64,000 bases of DNA. Origin: Oceanobacillus timonensis (GTDB lineage Bacteria; Bacillota; Bacilli; Bacillales; Amphibacillaceae). The position numbers and the translations under genes are program-made. Position 1 is the first letter of the stretch, and every line of letters starts with the position of its first letter. The stretch lies in the NCBI RefSeq assembly GCF_900166635.1, contig NZ_LT800497.1:2012378-2076377 (forward strand), written 5' to 3'. The notes under the pieces were generated by a model. It was not told the origin of the DNA and made no database searches. It worked only from the letters and a program-made list of their open reading frames with translations. Shown in pieces: positions 18,764 through 28,011 of this stretch.

Positions 18764-19345
18764 ATGAAATTACGTTTGTTTACGGTTTTAACCGTTCTTA
18801 TGATGGTCTTAGTTGCTTGTCAAAATACGGATAATAATGAGGATGCCAATCCGAATAACACGGATGGAAATGTAGAGCCGACACGTTATGAAGGTCAAAA
18901 CATCAATGATGGTAACAGAGATGGTGACCGAAACCAAAATCGCGATCATATGTTAGAAAGAGATGCGGATCGTAATACAGATGCGGAATACAATGTATCC
19001 AAAGAAGCAGCTGAAAAAATTACGGATAAAATGGACAACATCGACCATGCGTATGTATTAACAACAGAAAATAATGCATATGTAGGAGCAAATTTGGATA
19101 TCGATAATGACGATAATGCGAGAAATGACAGCAATATGGAAATCACGGATGACGTAAAAGATGAGATTGCAGATATTGTACGCTCTGTTGATTCATCCAT
19201 TGACCATGTTTATGTCACATCGAATCCAGACTTCTTGGACTTAGCTGACAAATATGTCAATGATATGGATAATGGCAACCCGGTTGAAGGTTTCTTTGAC
19301 CAAATCGGCAGCATGATTGATCGTGTTTTCCCGGATGCCAAATAA
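18764..19345 (+). CDS. YhcN/YlaJ-family sporulation lipoprotein
   Basis: This 193-residue lipoprotein has a lipobox LVAC ending at Cys19 (MKLRLFTVLTVLMMVLVAC). An Asn/Asp/Arg-rich low-complexity stretch (about 20-80) follows, then the YhcN/YlaJ domain (NVSKEAAEKITDKMDNIDHAYVLTTENNAYVG and IVRSVDSSIDHVYVTSNPDF-type elements, here split in two halves). Members sit in the inner forespore membrane or spore coat region and affect germination. ATG 18764, seven bases after aggagg, is preferred over 18758. A sigma-G promoter precedes it. Confidence 0.88.
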   Translation: MKLRLFTVLTVLMMVLVACQNTDNNEDANPNNTDGNVEPTRYEGQNINDGNRDGDRNQNRDHMLERDADRNTDAEYNVSKEAAEKITDKMDNIDHAYVLTTENNAYVGANLDIDNDDNARNDSNMEITDDVKDEIADIVRSVDSSIDHVYVTSNPDFLDLADKYVNDMDNGNPVEGFFDQIGSMIDRVFPDAK

Positions 19346-19428
19346 ATGACGTTATATAACGCATATATTTTTCTTGAGGGTTGAGATTGCTCTCCCAGCA
19401 AAAAAAATTTTCTAAGGTCATTTGATGG

Positions 19429-19472
19429 AATCCAATTTCTTTCTGCTTTTTAGTGAGAAATTGGATTTTTAT
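19429..19472 (+). terminator. Terminator after YhcN-like gene
   Basis: The arms aatccaatttct and agaaattggatt form a 12-base stem with a 15-base loop followed by T-rich sequence. Confidence 0.85.
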
Positions 19473-19612
19473 TTTGGTCAAAAGTTGAAAAGGAAAAAAA
19501 TAGCATCCAACATGCTGTCAACGCACTCTGCTTTTCTTACATAATTTTTTCATGTATGATAAAAAAAGATACCATGCCAATCAAAGTATAAAGAGAAGGG
19601 GAGTTGAACAAC

Positions 19613-20074
19613 ATGGCTCAAAAAATGAATGTAGAAAGTTTTAATTTAGATCATACAAAAGTAAAGGCTCCTTATGTACGGCTTGTAGGCGTAACGGAAG
19701 GCGCACATGGCGATAAAGTGCATAAATATGATATCCGTTTTAATCAGCCTAACAAAGACCATATGGAAATGGATGGACTGCACTCTTTAGAGCATTTAAT
19801 GGCGGAAAATATCCGTAATCACTCGGATGCTGTATTGGATATCGGCCCAATGGGATGCCAGACCGGTTTTTATCTTTCTTTAATGAATCAAGATAATTAC
19901 GACGAAGTACTCGATATGGTGGAGAAAACATTAAAAGATGTATTAACGGCAACAGAAGTCCCTGCATGCAATGAAGTGCAATGTGGCTGGGCAGCAAATC
20001 ACAGCCTGGAAGGGGCAAAAGAAATTGCTGAAGACATGCTAAAGTATAAAGATACATGGCATGAAGTATTTTAA
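19613..20074 (+). CDS. luxS: S-ribosylhomocysteine lyase LuxS
   Basis: This 153-residue iron/zinc enzyme cleaves S-ribosylhomocysteine to homocysteine and the AI-2 precursor DPD, part of the activated methyl cycle. The metal ligands are visible: HSLEH (residues near 54 and 58) and the Cys in ACNEVQCGW near 123-129; GCQTGFY marks the active-site loop. ATG 19613 follows aaggggag by nine bases; a TTG nine bases upstream is less likely. It is monocistronic. Confidence 0.96.
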   Translation: MAQKMNVESFNLDHTKVKAPYVRLVGVTEGAHGDKVHKYDIRFNQPNKDHMEMDGLHSLEHLMAENIRNHSDAVLDIGPMGCQTGFYLSLMNQDNYDEVLDMVEKTLKDVLTATEVPACNEVQCGWAANHSLEGAKEIAEDMLKYKDTWHEVF

Positions 20075-20129
20075 TAAAGCATTCCGGTGAGGAGCTGCAT
20101 GTATCCAAGTTGAAGGAGGAATAAGCACT

Positions 20130-21491
20130 ATGAGTGATAAGGCAATTGCTTATCTGAAAGACAATCACGACGCGCTATTACAAAAATTATATGACTTTTT
20201 AGCTATTCCAAGTGTAAGTACGGATCCAGCACATAAAGAAGATATTGGACGTGCTGCAGATTTTTTAACGGAATACTTAAACGAATTAGGATTTGAAAAT
20301 GTAGAAAAAATGGAAACAAAAGGGCACCCGCTCATTTTTGCAGAATACACAAAAGCAGGCCCGGATGCTCCGACTGTTTTGCTTTATGGCCATTATGATG
20401 TGCAGCCGGTTGATCCGATTGAACAATGGGAAAGTCAGCCATTTCAGGCCGAAGTACGCGATGGAAGAATCTATGCCCGCGGTTCAAGTGACGATAAAGG
20501 ACAAGTATTCATGCATCTTGCCGTTTTTGAAGCTTTCTTAAAAACGGAAGGAAAACTGCCGATGAATGTAAAGGTTTGTATTGAAGGAGAAGAAGAAATT
20601 GGCAGTGAAAACCTTTATGAGCTGCTGCAAGAAAAGAAAGATCAATTTGCAGCTGATTTTGCAGTTATTTCTGATTCCGGGATGGCTGAGAAAAATCAGC
20701 CGACTATTTTATATGGTTTAAAAGGTTTCACGGGGATCGAAATTACCTTAACTGGACCGGATCATGACCTTCATTCCGGTATGTATGGCGGTGCAGTTCG
20801 AAATCCTTTAATGGCGATGAGCCACTTGCTTGCATCCATGAAAGATGAGAATGAAGTCATCACAGTAGATGGTTTTTACGATGGAGTAGAGGACTTGACA
20901 CCAGATGAAAGAGAGCTGATGGAAAAAGCTCCTGGGGAAGATTTTGTTCAAGCAACAAATATCCCGGAAACCGTCTCTGAAAAAGGATATACAGCAAAAG
21001 AACATACCATGGGCAGACCAACATTGGAAGTAAATGGACTGTATGGCGGTTATCAAGGAAAAGGAACAAAGACCATTATTCCTTCCACCGCAACGGCAAA
21101 ACTTACTTCACGGCTTGTCCCTGGTCAAGATCCGCAAGATGTACAGGATAAATTAGTGAAACATGTCGAGAAATTTGCTCCGGCAGGCGTACATGTGGAT
21201 ATTACAAAAGAAAAGCTCTCTGCTAAAGCTTACAAGGTCGAACCGGATCATCCATTAATTAAAAAAGCTGCGAAAAGCTATACAAAAGCATTTGGAAAAG
21301 AAACGGTCTTTCTGAGAATGGGCGGATCCATTCCTGTTGTTGAATGGTTGGAGGCTGCGTACCAATATCCAATTGTACTGCTCGGTTTTGGTACACCAGA
21401 AGATCGTCTGCATTCGCCAAATGAAAGCTTTCCATTAGATAGCTTTGCAAAAGGAATGGAAACATTGGCTTATTATTGGACAGAGTTATAA
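20130..21491 (+). CDS. M20-family dipeptidase
   Basis: This 453-residue zinc metallopeptidase is of the M20 family, in the carnosinase/CNDP-like dipeptidase branch. Metal-binding and catalytic residues are visible: YGHYDVQPVDP (His and Asp), RGSSDDKGQV (bridging Asp), EGEEEIGS (Glu pair) and the C-terminal HSPNES histidine. The dimerisation domain begins at YGLKGFTGIEI. It starts at ATG 20130 after gaaggagga. It is likely transcribed alone and cleaves dipeptides in the cytosol; its substrate specificity is not evident. Confidence 0.92.
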   Translation: MSDKAIAYLKDNHDALLQKLYDFLAIPSVSTDPAHKEDIGRAADFLTEYLNELGFENVEKMETKGHPLIFAEYTKAGPDAPTVLLYGHYDVQPVDPIEQWESQPFQAEVRDGRIYARGSSDDKGQVFMHLAVFEAFLKTEGKLPMNVKVCIEGEEEIGSENLYELLQEKKDQFAADFAVISDSGMAEKNQPTILYGLKGFTGIEITLTGPDHDLHSGMYGGAVRNPLMAMSHLLASMKDENEVITVDGFYDGVEDLTPDERELMEKAPGEDFVQATNIPETVSEKGYTAKEHTMGRPTLEVNGLYGGYQGKGTKTIIPSTATAKLTSRLVPGQDPQDVQDKLVKHVEKFAPAGVHVDITKEKLSAKAYKVEPDHPLIKKAAKSYTKAFGKETVFLRMGGSIPVVEWLEAAYQYPIVLLGFGTPEDRLHSPNESFPLDSFAKGMETLAYYWTEL

Positions 21492-21518
21492 AGTAAATTA
21501 TCCTTTTAAGACAGATGA

Positions 21519-21567
21519 AAAAAGATCAGTTTCAAGGAGTAGGTGTTCATTGAGACTGATCTTTTTT
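21519..21567 (+). terminator. Terminator after M20 dipeptidase
   Basis: The arms aaaagatcagtttca and tgagactgatctttt pair imperfectly and end in seven T. Confidence 0.85.
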
Positions 21568-21716
21568 TATTGATGGAACCAATGAAGTTATGTTGGGATA
21601 TTTGTGACGTTTTTTCTAACACCACTTTCGTACTTTAAAAAGTAACCTCCATCGGAACAGGGGTTGATTGTTTCTTCCATACATCTATTGACAAAGATGA
21701 GAAGGTAACGTGTAAG

Positions 21717-21853
21717 ATGACCGCTACGGAAAAATACTGCGCTTTCCGTGGGCTTGAGCTCAGCCTCCTCGGTAAAAAGAAGACCACTTTTTCCCTGCGG
21801 GGTCTTCCCACTACGCATTCCCACAGGAGTCTCCGTATTTTTCCTCCGCTAGC
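21717..21853 (-). repeat. Dispersed palindromic repeat, full-length copy
   Basis: This is a GC-richer, roughly 135-base unit in an AT-rich gap. Its ends are inverted: ccgctacggaaaaatac at 21721 and gtatttttcctccgctagc at about 21835-21853. The inside contains gaggctgagctc- and cctgcggggtctt-type boxes on one strand or the other. The composition and boxes resemble intergenic repeats I recall from alkaliphilic and marine Bacillaceae. A shorter relative lies at 44553-44606. There is no coding capacity; rightward and leftward readings here are shadows. Confidence 0.7.
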
Positions 21854-21984
21854 AGGATATTCGATGCGGTTGAAATGAATCAATAAAAAAGTTCGATCAG
21901 ACAGAACAAATTTTTCGTGGTGCATGATAAATAAGAAAAAAGGGAATAGGGTAATATGTTTAAATCGGGAGAGGAGAAGTGTTT

Positions 21985-22734
21985 ATGGAGACAGCAATCA
22001 TTACAGGAGCATCAAAGGGCTTAGGAGCATCGGTTGCAAAGCTATTTTTAGAGTCAGGGATTAATGTAGTGGGTATTTCCCGCACAGATAATACCAAGCT
22101 ATATGACTATGCCAAAGAAAATAATGCGCATTATTATTTCATTGCATGTGATTTATCCGAAAAAGATTCTATACAAACTGCATGTAACAATCTGGATGAC
22201 TTTTTATTTAAAGAAAACGTATCGAAACTGTATGTCATTAATAATGCCGGATTAGTGGATCCGATTGATCGTGCCGAAAATATAGATATGGATGGATTAA
22301 TGAAACAAATTCAAGTAAATACAGTTGCACCAATGTATTTAACCAATCATTTCTTAAAAAAAGCGACAGAGCATCATGTGCAGCTTCTTACCGCAATCGT
22401 AACTTCAGGGGCAGCTGAAAAGCCGAAATACGGATGGAGTGTTTATTGTTCTACTAAAGCCAGTATGAATATGTATACGAAAACCGTTGCGATGGAACAG
22501 GAGAAAACAGGGCATAAAGTGATTGCCTTCAGCCCGGGTGTGATGGATACAGGAATGCAGGAAATCATCCGTTCCAGTACACCAGGTGCATTTAAAGATG
22601 TAGAAAGTTTCCGTGCGTTAAAAGAAAATAATCAACTCAAGGACGCTGATATGATAGGTGGCGTTTTAATTGATATTTTAATGGATGACAACATTGAAAA
22701 CGGGAAAATTTATGACGTGAAGGAATATCTTTAA
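21985..22734 (+). CDS. Short-chain dehydrogenase (YueD-like)
   Basis: This 249-residue NADP-dependent SDR has the glycine motif TGASKGLGASVAK, the NNAG motif (VINNAGLVDP) and the catalytic Ser...Tyr-x-x-x-Lys set (TSGAA, then YCSTKAS). It resembles B. subtilis YueD and sepiapterin reductase-like proteins, annotated as (S)-benzoin-forming benzil reductase, although the physiological substrate is unknown. ATG 21985 lies eight bases after gaggag; a GTG at 21979 is too close. Confidence 0.88.
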   Translation: METAIITGASKGLGASVAKLFLESGINVVGISRTDNTKLYDYAKENNAHYYFIACDLSEKDSIQTACNNLDDFLFKENVSKLYVINNAGLVDPIDRAENIDMDGLMKQIQVNTVAPMYLTNHFLKKATEHHVQLLTAIVTSGAAEKPKYGWSVYCSTKASMNMYTKTVAMEQEKTGHKVIAFSPGVMDTGMQEIIRSSTPGAFKDVESFRALKENNQLKDADMIGGVLIDILMDDNIENGKIYDVKEYL

Positions 22735-22857
22735 TACGTAAAAAGGACAAATAAAAAACGAAAACAAATGTATTTTCTTAAAAATATGGTCATTCGCCTT
22801 CCCAATCTGGATAAACGTGCATAAGTTAAAGTAGTCCAGATAGAGGAGGTTATACAC

Positions 22858-23007
22858 ATGGGTAAAGAATGTTGTGAGCATGATTGTAATCAAAGCTTTG
22901 GCTCAGCGGGCTTTGCGTTATTAGTTGTGTTATTTATTTTGTTAATTATTATTGGAACAGCATACTCAGGCAACAACCAAGGCTACAATGGTGGCTATTA
23001 CTGTTAA
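22858..23007 (+). CDS. YjcZ-family sporulation peptide
   Basis: This 49-residue peptide starts MGKECCEHDCNQSFGSAGFA, then has a hydrophobic helix (LLVVLFILLIIIGTAY) and a Gly/Asn/Tyr tail ending in C. This layout is typical of the YjcZ/SscA-type spore peptides of Bacillaceae. The site agaggaggt lies seven bases before ATG. A CATAAGTTA (22820-22828) upstream resembles the -10 of mother-cell sigma-E/sigma-K promoters, but no matching -35 is evident. Confidence 0.85.
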   Translation: MGKECCEHDCNQSFGSAGFALLVVLFILLIIIGTAYSGNNQGYNGGYYC

Positions 23008-23017
23008 TGATGAAAAG

Positions 23018-23068
23018 AAAGAAGACGTACCCGGCAACGCGTATGATTGCCGGGTACGTCTTCTTTTT
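23018..23068 (+). terminator. Strong bidirectional terminator
   Basis: The arms aaagaagacgtacccggcaa and ttgccgggtacgtcttcttt form a 20-base perfect stem. It serves the YjcZ gene on one strand and the ABC permease gene, whose stop is at 23071, on the other. Confidence 0.93.
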
Positions 23069-23070
23069 AT

Positions 23071-24711
23071 TCATTCCCCTAATTTTTGCAGCGTTTTTAG
23101 CGTTACTTTTTTACGCAAATAGGTTTGTGTTAAAGCGGTAGCGATAAGAGTAACCATGAGCAGGATAAACAGTATCAGATAGACACCATTTATCTGCATA
23201 TTCCAAAGTATTATCGTTATAATTCCAAAAAAAGCAACTTGGGCAAGAGAAATAAAAAACGGAATGAACCTTCCTTTAAATAATTCTTGCTCGTCGGTCC
23301 AATGTAGCTTCGGGTTTTGGACATCAACGATAAAATGAATCATTACAGATAACCAGTTATACAACAAGGAAATAGCAACCCAGCCGATGAAGATATGTAT
23401 AGGAATATGGATATACATACCGACTCCGATGATAAGGACAAATGGCAGAAGCGCCATAAGATAAGCAACAAATAATTTTGCGTCAATCAAATGATGAAAA
23501 GGAATTGGCAAAAATAAATTTAATTTTCTGCTTGCTCCTTCTCTGGAAATAGCTGTAGAAGCTGTTACATTCATACTTAATATAAATACCGAAACCATAA
23601 ATAAGATGAGAAATAGATTTTTTTCCGGGGCAGCCGGAACTAGTGCGGCCAGCTCATCTCCCATATCCAAAAATAGAATCACGGTTAGGAATACCGGGAA
23701 AAACAAAGATTGAATCACACACTGCATCAGAAAAGCAGGGGTACGAAAAATGACTTTGAGTTCCTTACGCATATACGTGATAAGACTTGAATGCTGTTTT
23801 GTCAGCTTTTGTGTTGCTTTCGCTGATAAATTCCCCTTACTGCCGGAGCTCATTCCGCGAACACCTTTCAAATAAAACCGTTGTCCTGCCCAGACAAATA
23901 CTAACACACTGATTACAAATAAAAACAACAGAGCAATCAGATAAAAAAGACCGGACCAGCTAGCTGCAAGATGAAGACTGTTGGCGCCAAAGTAGGCGGG
24001 TGGAAAGATAAATGTAATCAATCGCATCAAGCCTTCCTGTTCCTGCATGTAGGTCATAAAGGTATCCATGAATGCAGCATTATCCATATTTAATCGCACA
24101 AGCACGTTAACGAGGATAACAAACAATAAAGAGCCAATTCCCATAAAGATTTTTGAACGGTCCTTATTTTTGGCAATATTAACATAGCGCATAATAAACA
24201 TAAGAATAACAGCAACGAGACAAAATGGAATAATAGGAAAAATAATAAACAATATAAATCCATAGACATAAAATAAAAAGGATGCATCGTTCAAACTCCC
24301 ATACATAAATAAAAAGGGAAGAAAGATAAATGCAGTCAGGAAATAATTATAAATTAATGGATTTGCCGCCTTCCCGACTAATAATTGATAAGGATGAACG
24401 GGCAACGGTATATAAGCCGAAATATCATCTGAAAAATAAAAAGCCGATAAAATCATGATGAATGATAAAAATAGCAAGATAACTGCAATAGAAAGAAGCG
24501 CCAACCCAAGAAGCATACTTTCCTGGTTTATCTCAGCCAGAAAGTTATAAGCGTAGGTGATCATGGAATTTAGCCCCTGCAGTACGATAATAGCAAATGG
24601 AATTAAAAAAATAGCAAGAATAATGTATACCCATGCATTACTTTGCTTCCCGGCAGAGGAATACTGCATTTTTAACATAATTCTAGTCAATGTCCATGTT
24701 TTACGCATCAT
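23071..24711 (-). CDS. ABC exporter permease (ABC-2/YthQ-like)
   Basis: This 546-residue integral membrane protein has about twelve hydrophobic helices in two groups, joined by a basic cytosolic loop (about residue 290-320, SKGNLSAKATQKL). This is the architecture of large one-subunit exporter permeases such as YthQ and EcsB. The ATG overlaps the end of the ATPase gene by 11 bases and has ggag seven bases upstream, so the pair forms one transporter. The substrate is unknown. Confidence 0.82.
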   Translation of the reverse strand: MMRKTWTLTRIMLKMQYSSAGKQSNAWVYIILAIFLIPFAIIVLQGLNSMITYAYNFLAEINQESMLLGLALLSIAVILLFLSFIMILSAFYFSDDISAYIPLPVHPYQLLVGKAANPLIYNYFLTAFIFLPFLFMYGSLNDASFLFYVYGFILFIIFPIIPFCLVAVILMFIMRYVNIAKNKDRSKIFMGIGSLLFVILVNVLVRLNMDNAAFMDTFMTYMQEQEGLMRLITFIFPPAYFGANSLHLAASWSGLFYLIALLFLFVISVLVFVWAGQRFYLKGVRGMSSGSKGNLSAKATQKLTKQHSSLITYMRKELKVIFRTPAFLMQCVIQSLFFPVFLTVILFLDMGDELAALVPAAPEKNLFLILFMVSVFILSMNVTASTAISREGASRKLNLFLPIPFHHLIDAKLFVAYLMALLPFVLIIGVGMYIHIPIHIFIGWVAISLLYNWLSVMIHFIVDVQNPKLHWTDEQELFKGRFIPFFISLAQVAFFGIITIILWNMQINGVYLILFILLMVTLIATALTQTYLRKKVTLKTLQKLGE

Positions 24712-25426
24712 TGGTCAGCTCCAAAAACACATTTTCAAGCGACTGGTCTGTATGATACTCAGATTGTAATTCCTCTATCGTACCGTAAAATAAAAGCCTG
24801 CCATGATTAATAATCGCTACTTCATCACAGAGCTGTTCTACAACCTCGAGGCCATGACTGGAAAAGAAAACCGTGTTCCCTCGATCTGCATGTTCCCGCA
24901 TCATTTGTTTTAAGGCATAGGAAGATTTCGGGTCAAGACCGGTTAACGGTTCATCTAAAATCCAAATATCCGGATCATGCAATAGCACAGATGTAACCAT
25001 TATTTTTTGGCGCATACCATGAGAGTAGCTTTGAATATAATTTCCGAGTGCGTGATCGATGGAAAACTGTTCCGTATAATATGCTATTCTTTCTTTTCGT
25101 ACATCTTCAGGTACTTGATACATATCCGCAATGAAGTTTAGGTATTCCAGCCCTTTCAATCTCAGGAAAATATCGGAACGATCAGGCACAAAGCCGAAAA
25201 CCTGTTTTGCTTGTAACGGATATTTTTCAATATCAATCCCATTTAAGGTAATGGTCCCGTCATCAATGGGCAGAATACCGGTCATCATATTAATCGTCGT
25301 AGATTTACCAGCACCATTGGGACCGAGAAAGCCGATAATTTTCCCATCAGGTATCACCAAGGATAGATCTTCAATAATTTTATGATTACCATCAAAGCTT
25401 TTATTAATTTCGGAAATTTCTATCAT
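24701..25426 (-). CDS. ABC exporter ATP-binding protein
   Basis: This 241-residue ABC ATPase has Walker A GPNGAGKST, the signature YSHGMRQKI (SHGMR in place of SGGQ, as in EcsA-type exporters), Walker B IWILDEP and the switch His in FFSSHGLE. The ATG at 25426 is chosen because ggaggt lies seven bases upstream; the frame stays open to 25549 without a site. It powers the adjacent permease. A 31-base palindrome lies 31 bases upstream of the start and may be its operator. Confidence 0.88.
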   Translation of the reverse strand: MIEISEINKSFDGNHKIIEDLSLVIPDGKIIGFLGPNGAGKSTTINMMTGILPIDDGTITLNGIDIEKYPLQAKQVFGFVPDRSDIFLRLKGLEYLNFIADMYQVPEDVRKERIAYYTEQFSIDHALGNYIQSYSHGMRQKIMVTSVLLHDPDIWILDEPLTGLDPKSSYALKQMMREHADRGNTVFFSSHGLEVVEQLCDEVAIINHGRLLFYGTIEELQSEYHTDQSLENVFLELTNDA

Positions 25427-25456
25427 AACAAGACCTCCAATTCCATTTAAACGTTC

Positions 25457-25487
25457 AAACATATCTTTTTTAAAAAAAGATATGTTT
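25457..25487. promoter_or_regulatory. 31-base perfect palindrome upstream of ABC exporter
   Basis: The arms aaacatatctttttt (25457-25471) and aaaaaagatatgttt are exact inverted copies around a single A. The site lies in the leader or promoter of the leftward ABC genes. Because it contains T runs on both strands, it could be a weak terminator, but its position suggests an operator. Confidence 0.5.
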
Positions 25488-25766
25488 ATGATAACATGCG
25501 GTTTCTTTTTAATAAATTGTACTTTACCATTTTTACAGCGTAGCCCCATTTTTTGCTTGGCGTTTAGGCCGGATATGTTGGAATGTTTTCATTTCAATGG
25601 GTTAGAAAAAGTGTATACAACATCATAAGAAGGTGATTTACTGTCCGTTTCAGAATGGTTGTGTTAAAATTTACAATGGACTATGGGTGTGAAACATTGT
25701 TTAAATAATTGAATTGATTTCCTATATAGTATCGCGAATATAGAACAAGGAAAGGAAGTTGAGTGA

Positions 25767-26519
25767 ATGATTACCAGAAAAAGTAAAAGAGAAGTACAAC
25801 AAATGCAAGATGCGGCAGATTTGCTTGTCGCTACACATAAAGAAATTGCAAACCGGATTAAGCCGGGTGTAACGACGTTGGAATTAGATGCATTTGTGGA
25901 GAAGTTTTTGGAAGAGCATGGTGCAACACCGGAACAAAAAGGCTATAACGGTTATCCGTATGCAATTTGCGCTTCTCTAAATGATGAAATTTGCCATGGT
26001 TTTCCGACAGACAGACCATTAGAAGATGGAGATATCCTGACGGTCGATATGGTTGTTAACTTAGATGGAGGTTTAGCTGACTCTGCATGGACCTATGCTG
26101 TTGGGAATGTAGATGAAAAAGGACAGAAGTTGATTGAAGTAACCAAAGAAGCATTATATAAAGGAATTGCCCAGGCAAAACATGGTAACCGCCTTGGAGA
26201 TATTGGCCACGCGATTCAGTCTTATGCTGAAGCAGAAGGATTTTCGGTTGTTCGTGATTTCACTGGTCATGGAATCGGACCTACGATTCATGAAGACCCG
26301 CATGTTCCCCATTATGGGTTGCCAAATAAAGGAACCCGTTTAAAGGAAGGCATGGTTATTACGATAGAGCCAATGATAAATGAAGGTGATTGGCACAGCA
26401 AAATGGATGATAACGGCTGGACAGCCAGAACGGTTGATAAAGGACGCTCTGCACAGTTTGAACATCAAATCGTTATCACAAAAGATGATGCAATCATTTT
26501 GACAGATCAAGATAAATAA
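25767..26519 (+). CDS. map: Type I methionine aminopeptidase
   Basis: This 250-residue cytosolic metalloprotease removes the initiator methionine. The five metal ligands are visible in order: Asp in TVDMVVNLDGG, Asp in LADSAWTYAVG, His in TGHGIGPTIHE, Glu in TIEPMIN and Glu in AQFEHQIVI. The N-terminus lacks a zinc finger, so it is a short (YflG-like) form. The site aggaaaggaag precedes ATG. It is unlinked to ribosomal genes and may be the second paralogue of the genome. Confidence 0.93.
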   Translation: MITRKSKREVQQMQDAADLLVATHKEIANRIKPGVTTLELDAFVEKFLEEHGATPEQKGYNGYPYAICASLNDEICHGFPTDRPLEDGDILTVDMVVNLDGGLADSAWTYAVGNVDEKGQKLIEVTKEALYKGIAQAKHGNRLGDIGHAIQSYAEAEGFSVVRDFTGHGIGPTIHEDPHVPHYGLPNKGTRLKEGMVITIEPMINEGDWHSKMDDNGWTARTVDKGRSAQFEHQIVITKDDAIILTDQDK

Positions 26520-26524
26520 TGGAT

Positions 26525-26565
26525 AAAGGCCCTGATGAATGAAAACACATCAAGGCCTTTTTTTC
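26525..26565 (+). terminator. Terminator between map and nhaC-like gene
   Basis: The arms aaaggccctgatg and catcaaggccttt form a stem with one bulge, followed by T. It is likely shared by the convergent genes. Confidence 0.85.
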
Positions 26566-26568
26566 ATC

Positions 26569-27933
26569 TTATTTTTTTGCAGTTCTGGCACCGAATATAA
26601 TCGTAATTATTGGGCTTAACAGACAGAAAAATGCAAATGGCAAGTAAGTCAGGACAGGGACACCTAAGACGTCTGCGATAAATACGCCGCATACACTCCA
26701 AGGGACAAGCGGGTTAATCACTGTTCCTGCATCCTCTAACGTTCGGGATAAAGCTTTCTTTGTTAATCCTGCCCGTTCATAGATTTGCTGAAATGTTTCT
26801 CCGGTTAACAGAATGGATAAATATTGTTCGCCGATGAAAACATTCACACCAATTGCTGTAAAGGCGGTGGAAGTAATAATCGATCTGGTTCGTCTCAGTC
26901 TGGTTTGAAGTGCTTGTAAGATTACCGGAAAAATTCCTGTCACGAATAATAATCCGCCAAAACTTAAAGCGAGAAGCACAAGGGTAATCGTGAAAAACAT
27001 CCCTTCCAGACCGCCTCTTGTAAGCAATTCATTAACAGGGTCAAAATCAGAACTTCCGATATATCCGCCGAACCAGATGCCTGGAATAGCTGTTAATGGA
27101 AATTGATTCACAACAATCGCAAAAATACTGGCAATGATACTGCTGATGGACATTGATAAGAAAGCAGAAATTTTAAAAACGGTACAAATGATTAAAACGA
27201 TTAATGGAATCCAAGAACTCCAATGTATCAGGCCTGTAGCTTGTAATGCTTCCTGGTATTGTGCAATATTATTGCCTGCATGGGATTCATTGGGCGATAA
27301 TATCGCAAAAATAATAAAAGATATAATAAATGCAGGGATCGTCGTTAAACTGATATGTTTAATATGCTCAAATAAATCAACCCCAACAATCGTGGAAGCA
27401 AGATTCGTTGTATCCGACAATGGTGACATTTTATCTCCGAAAAACGCTCCGGAAACAATTGCTCCGGCTGTTATAGCTATCGAAGCATCCATTGCACCAG
27501 CCATTCCTAATAATGCTACTCCAACTGTGGCTGTCGTGGTCAGGGAACTTCCTAAAGAAATCCCGATGATCCCTGTAATGGCAAAGACAACGGCATAGAA
27601 CCAGGTCGTTGAAATAATAGACAATCCTGTCATCATCAGCACAGGGATCGTTCCACTGATTATCCAGCTGCTGATTAAAATACCGATAACAAAGAACAAG
27701 AATACTGCTCCCATAGCTGAACCGGCACCCAGAGCCATCGCGTCCTGCAGAGATGGATAACTGATTTTATTCCATAAACCATAGCCGATCAGAATGAAAA
27801 TTCCGATAAGAATAGGTACGTGCGGTGCTGTTTCGAGACCAATCATAAACAAGCTGATAATCACTACAATCATGAAAAGAAAAATGATTGAACCAATTAA
27901 TGAGGGATGATGTTTTGCCTTGATTGAATTCAT
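26569..27933 (-). CDS. NhaC-family transporter, probable amino-acid (tyrosine) carrier
   Basis: This 454-residue membrane protein of the NhaC superfamily has about twelve helices and motifs SLGSSLTTTATVGVALLGM, GAFFGDKMSPLSDTTNLAS and GTVINPLVPW. NhaC proteins are usually annotated as Na+/H+ antiporters. Here a complete T-box leader precedes it, ending 85 bases upstream of ATG, so expression responds to an uncharged tRNA. T-box-controlled NhaC proteins in Firmicutes have been proposed as amino-acid transporters, tyrosine in particular. The specifier reading TAC (Tyr) agrees, though TTA (Leu) is possible. The start has aaggagga seven bases before it. Confidence 0.85.
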   Translation of the reverse strand: MNSIKAKHHPSLIGSIIFLFMIVVIISLFMIGLETAPHVPILIGIFILIGYGLWNKISYPSLQDAMALGAGSAMGAVFLFFVIGILISSWIISGTIPVLMMTGLSIISTTWFYAVVFAITGIIGISLGSSLTTTATVGVALLGMAGAMDASIAITAGAIVSGAFFGDKMSPLSDTTNLASTIVGVDLFEHIKHISLTTIPAFIISFIIFAILSPNESHAGNNIAQYQEALQATGLIHWSSWIPLIVLIICTVFKISAFLSMSISSIIASIFAIVVNQFPLTAIPGIWFGGYIGSSDFDPVNELLTRGGLEGMFFTITLVLLALSFGGLLFVTGIFPVILQALQTRLRRTRSIITSTAFTAIGVNVFIGEQYLSILLTGETFQQIYERAGLTKKALSRTLEDAGTVINPLVPWSVCGVFIADVLGVPVLTYLPFAFFCLLSPIITIIFGARTAKK

Positions 27934-28011
27934 TTATAATTCCTCCTTGACTTTTCCTATACTCTAATTCAATTAGAATAAAATACATTAGGTATTATCG
28001 TATCGTTTTAC

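Noticed and set aside
21588-21925. Leftward frames of 78 and 96 codons in the gap before the SDR
   Set aside because: Both run through the palindromic repeat; their sequence is explained by the repeat and neither has a ribosome site.
27134-27598. 154-codon rightward frame opposite the NhaC-family gene
   Set aside because: It lies wholly antisense to a clear membrane-protein gene with T-box, ribosome site and family motifs, and has no ribosome site or recognisable domain.
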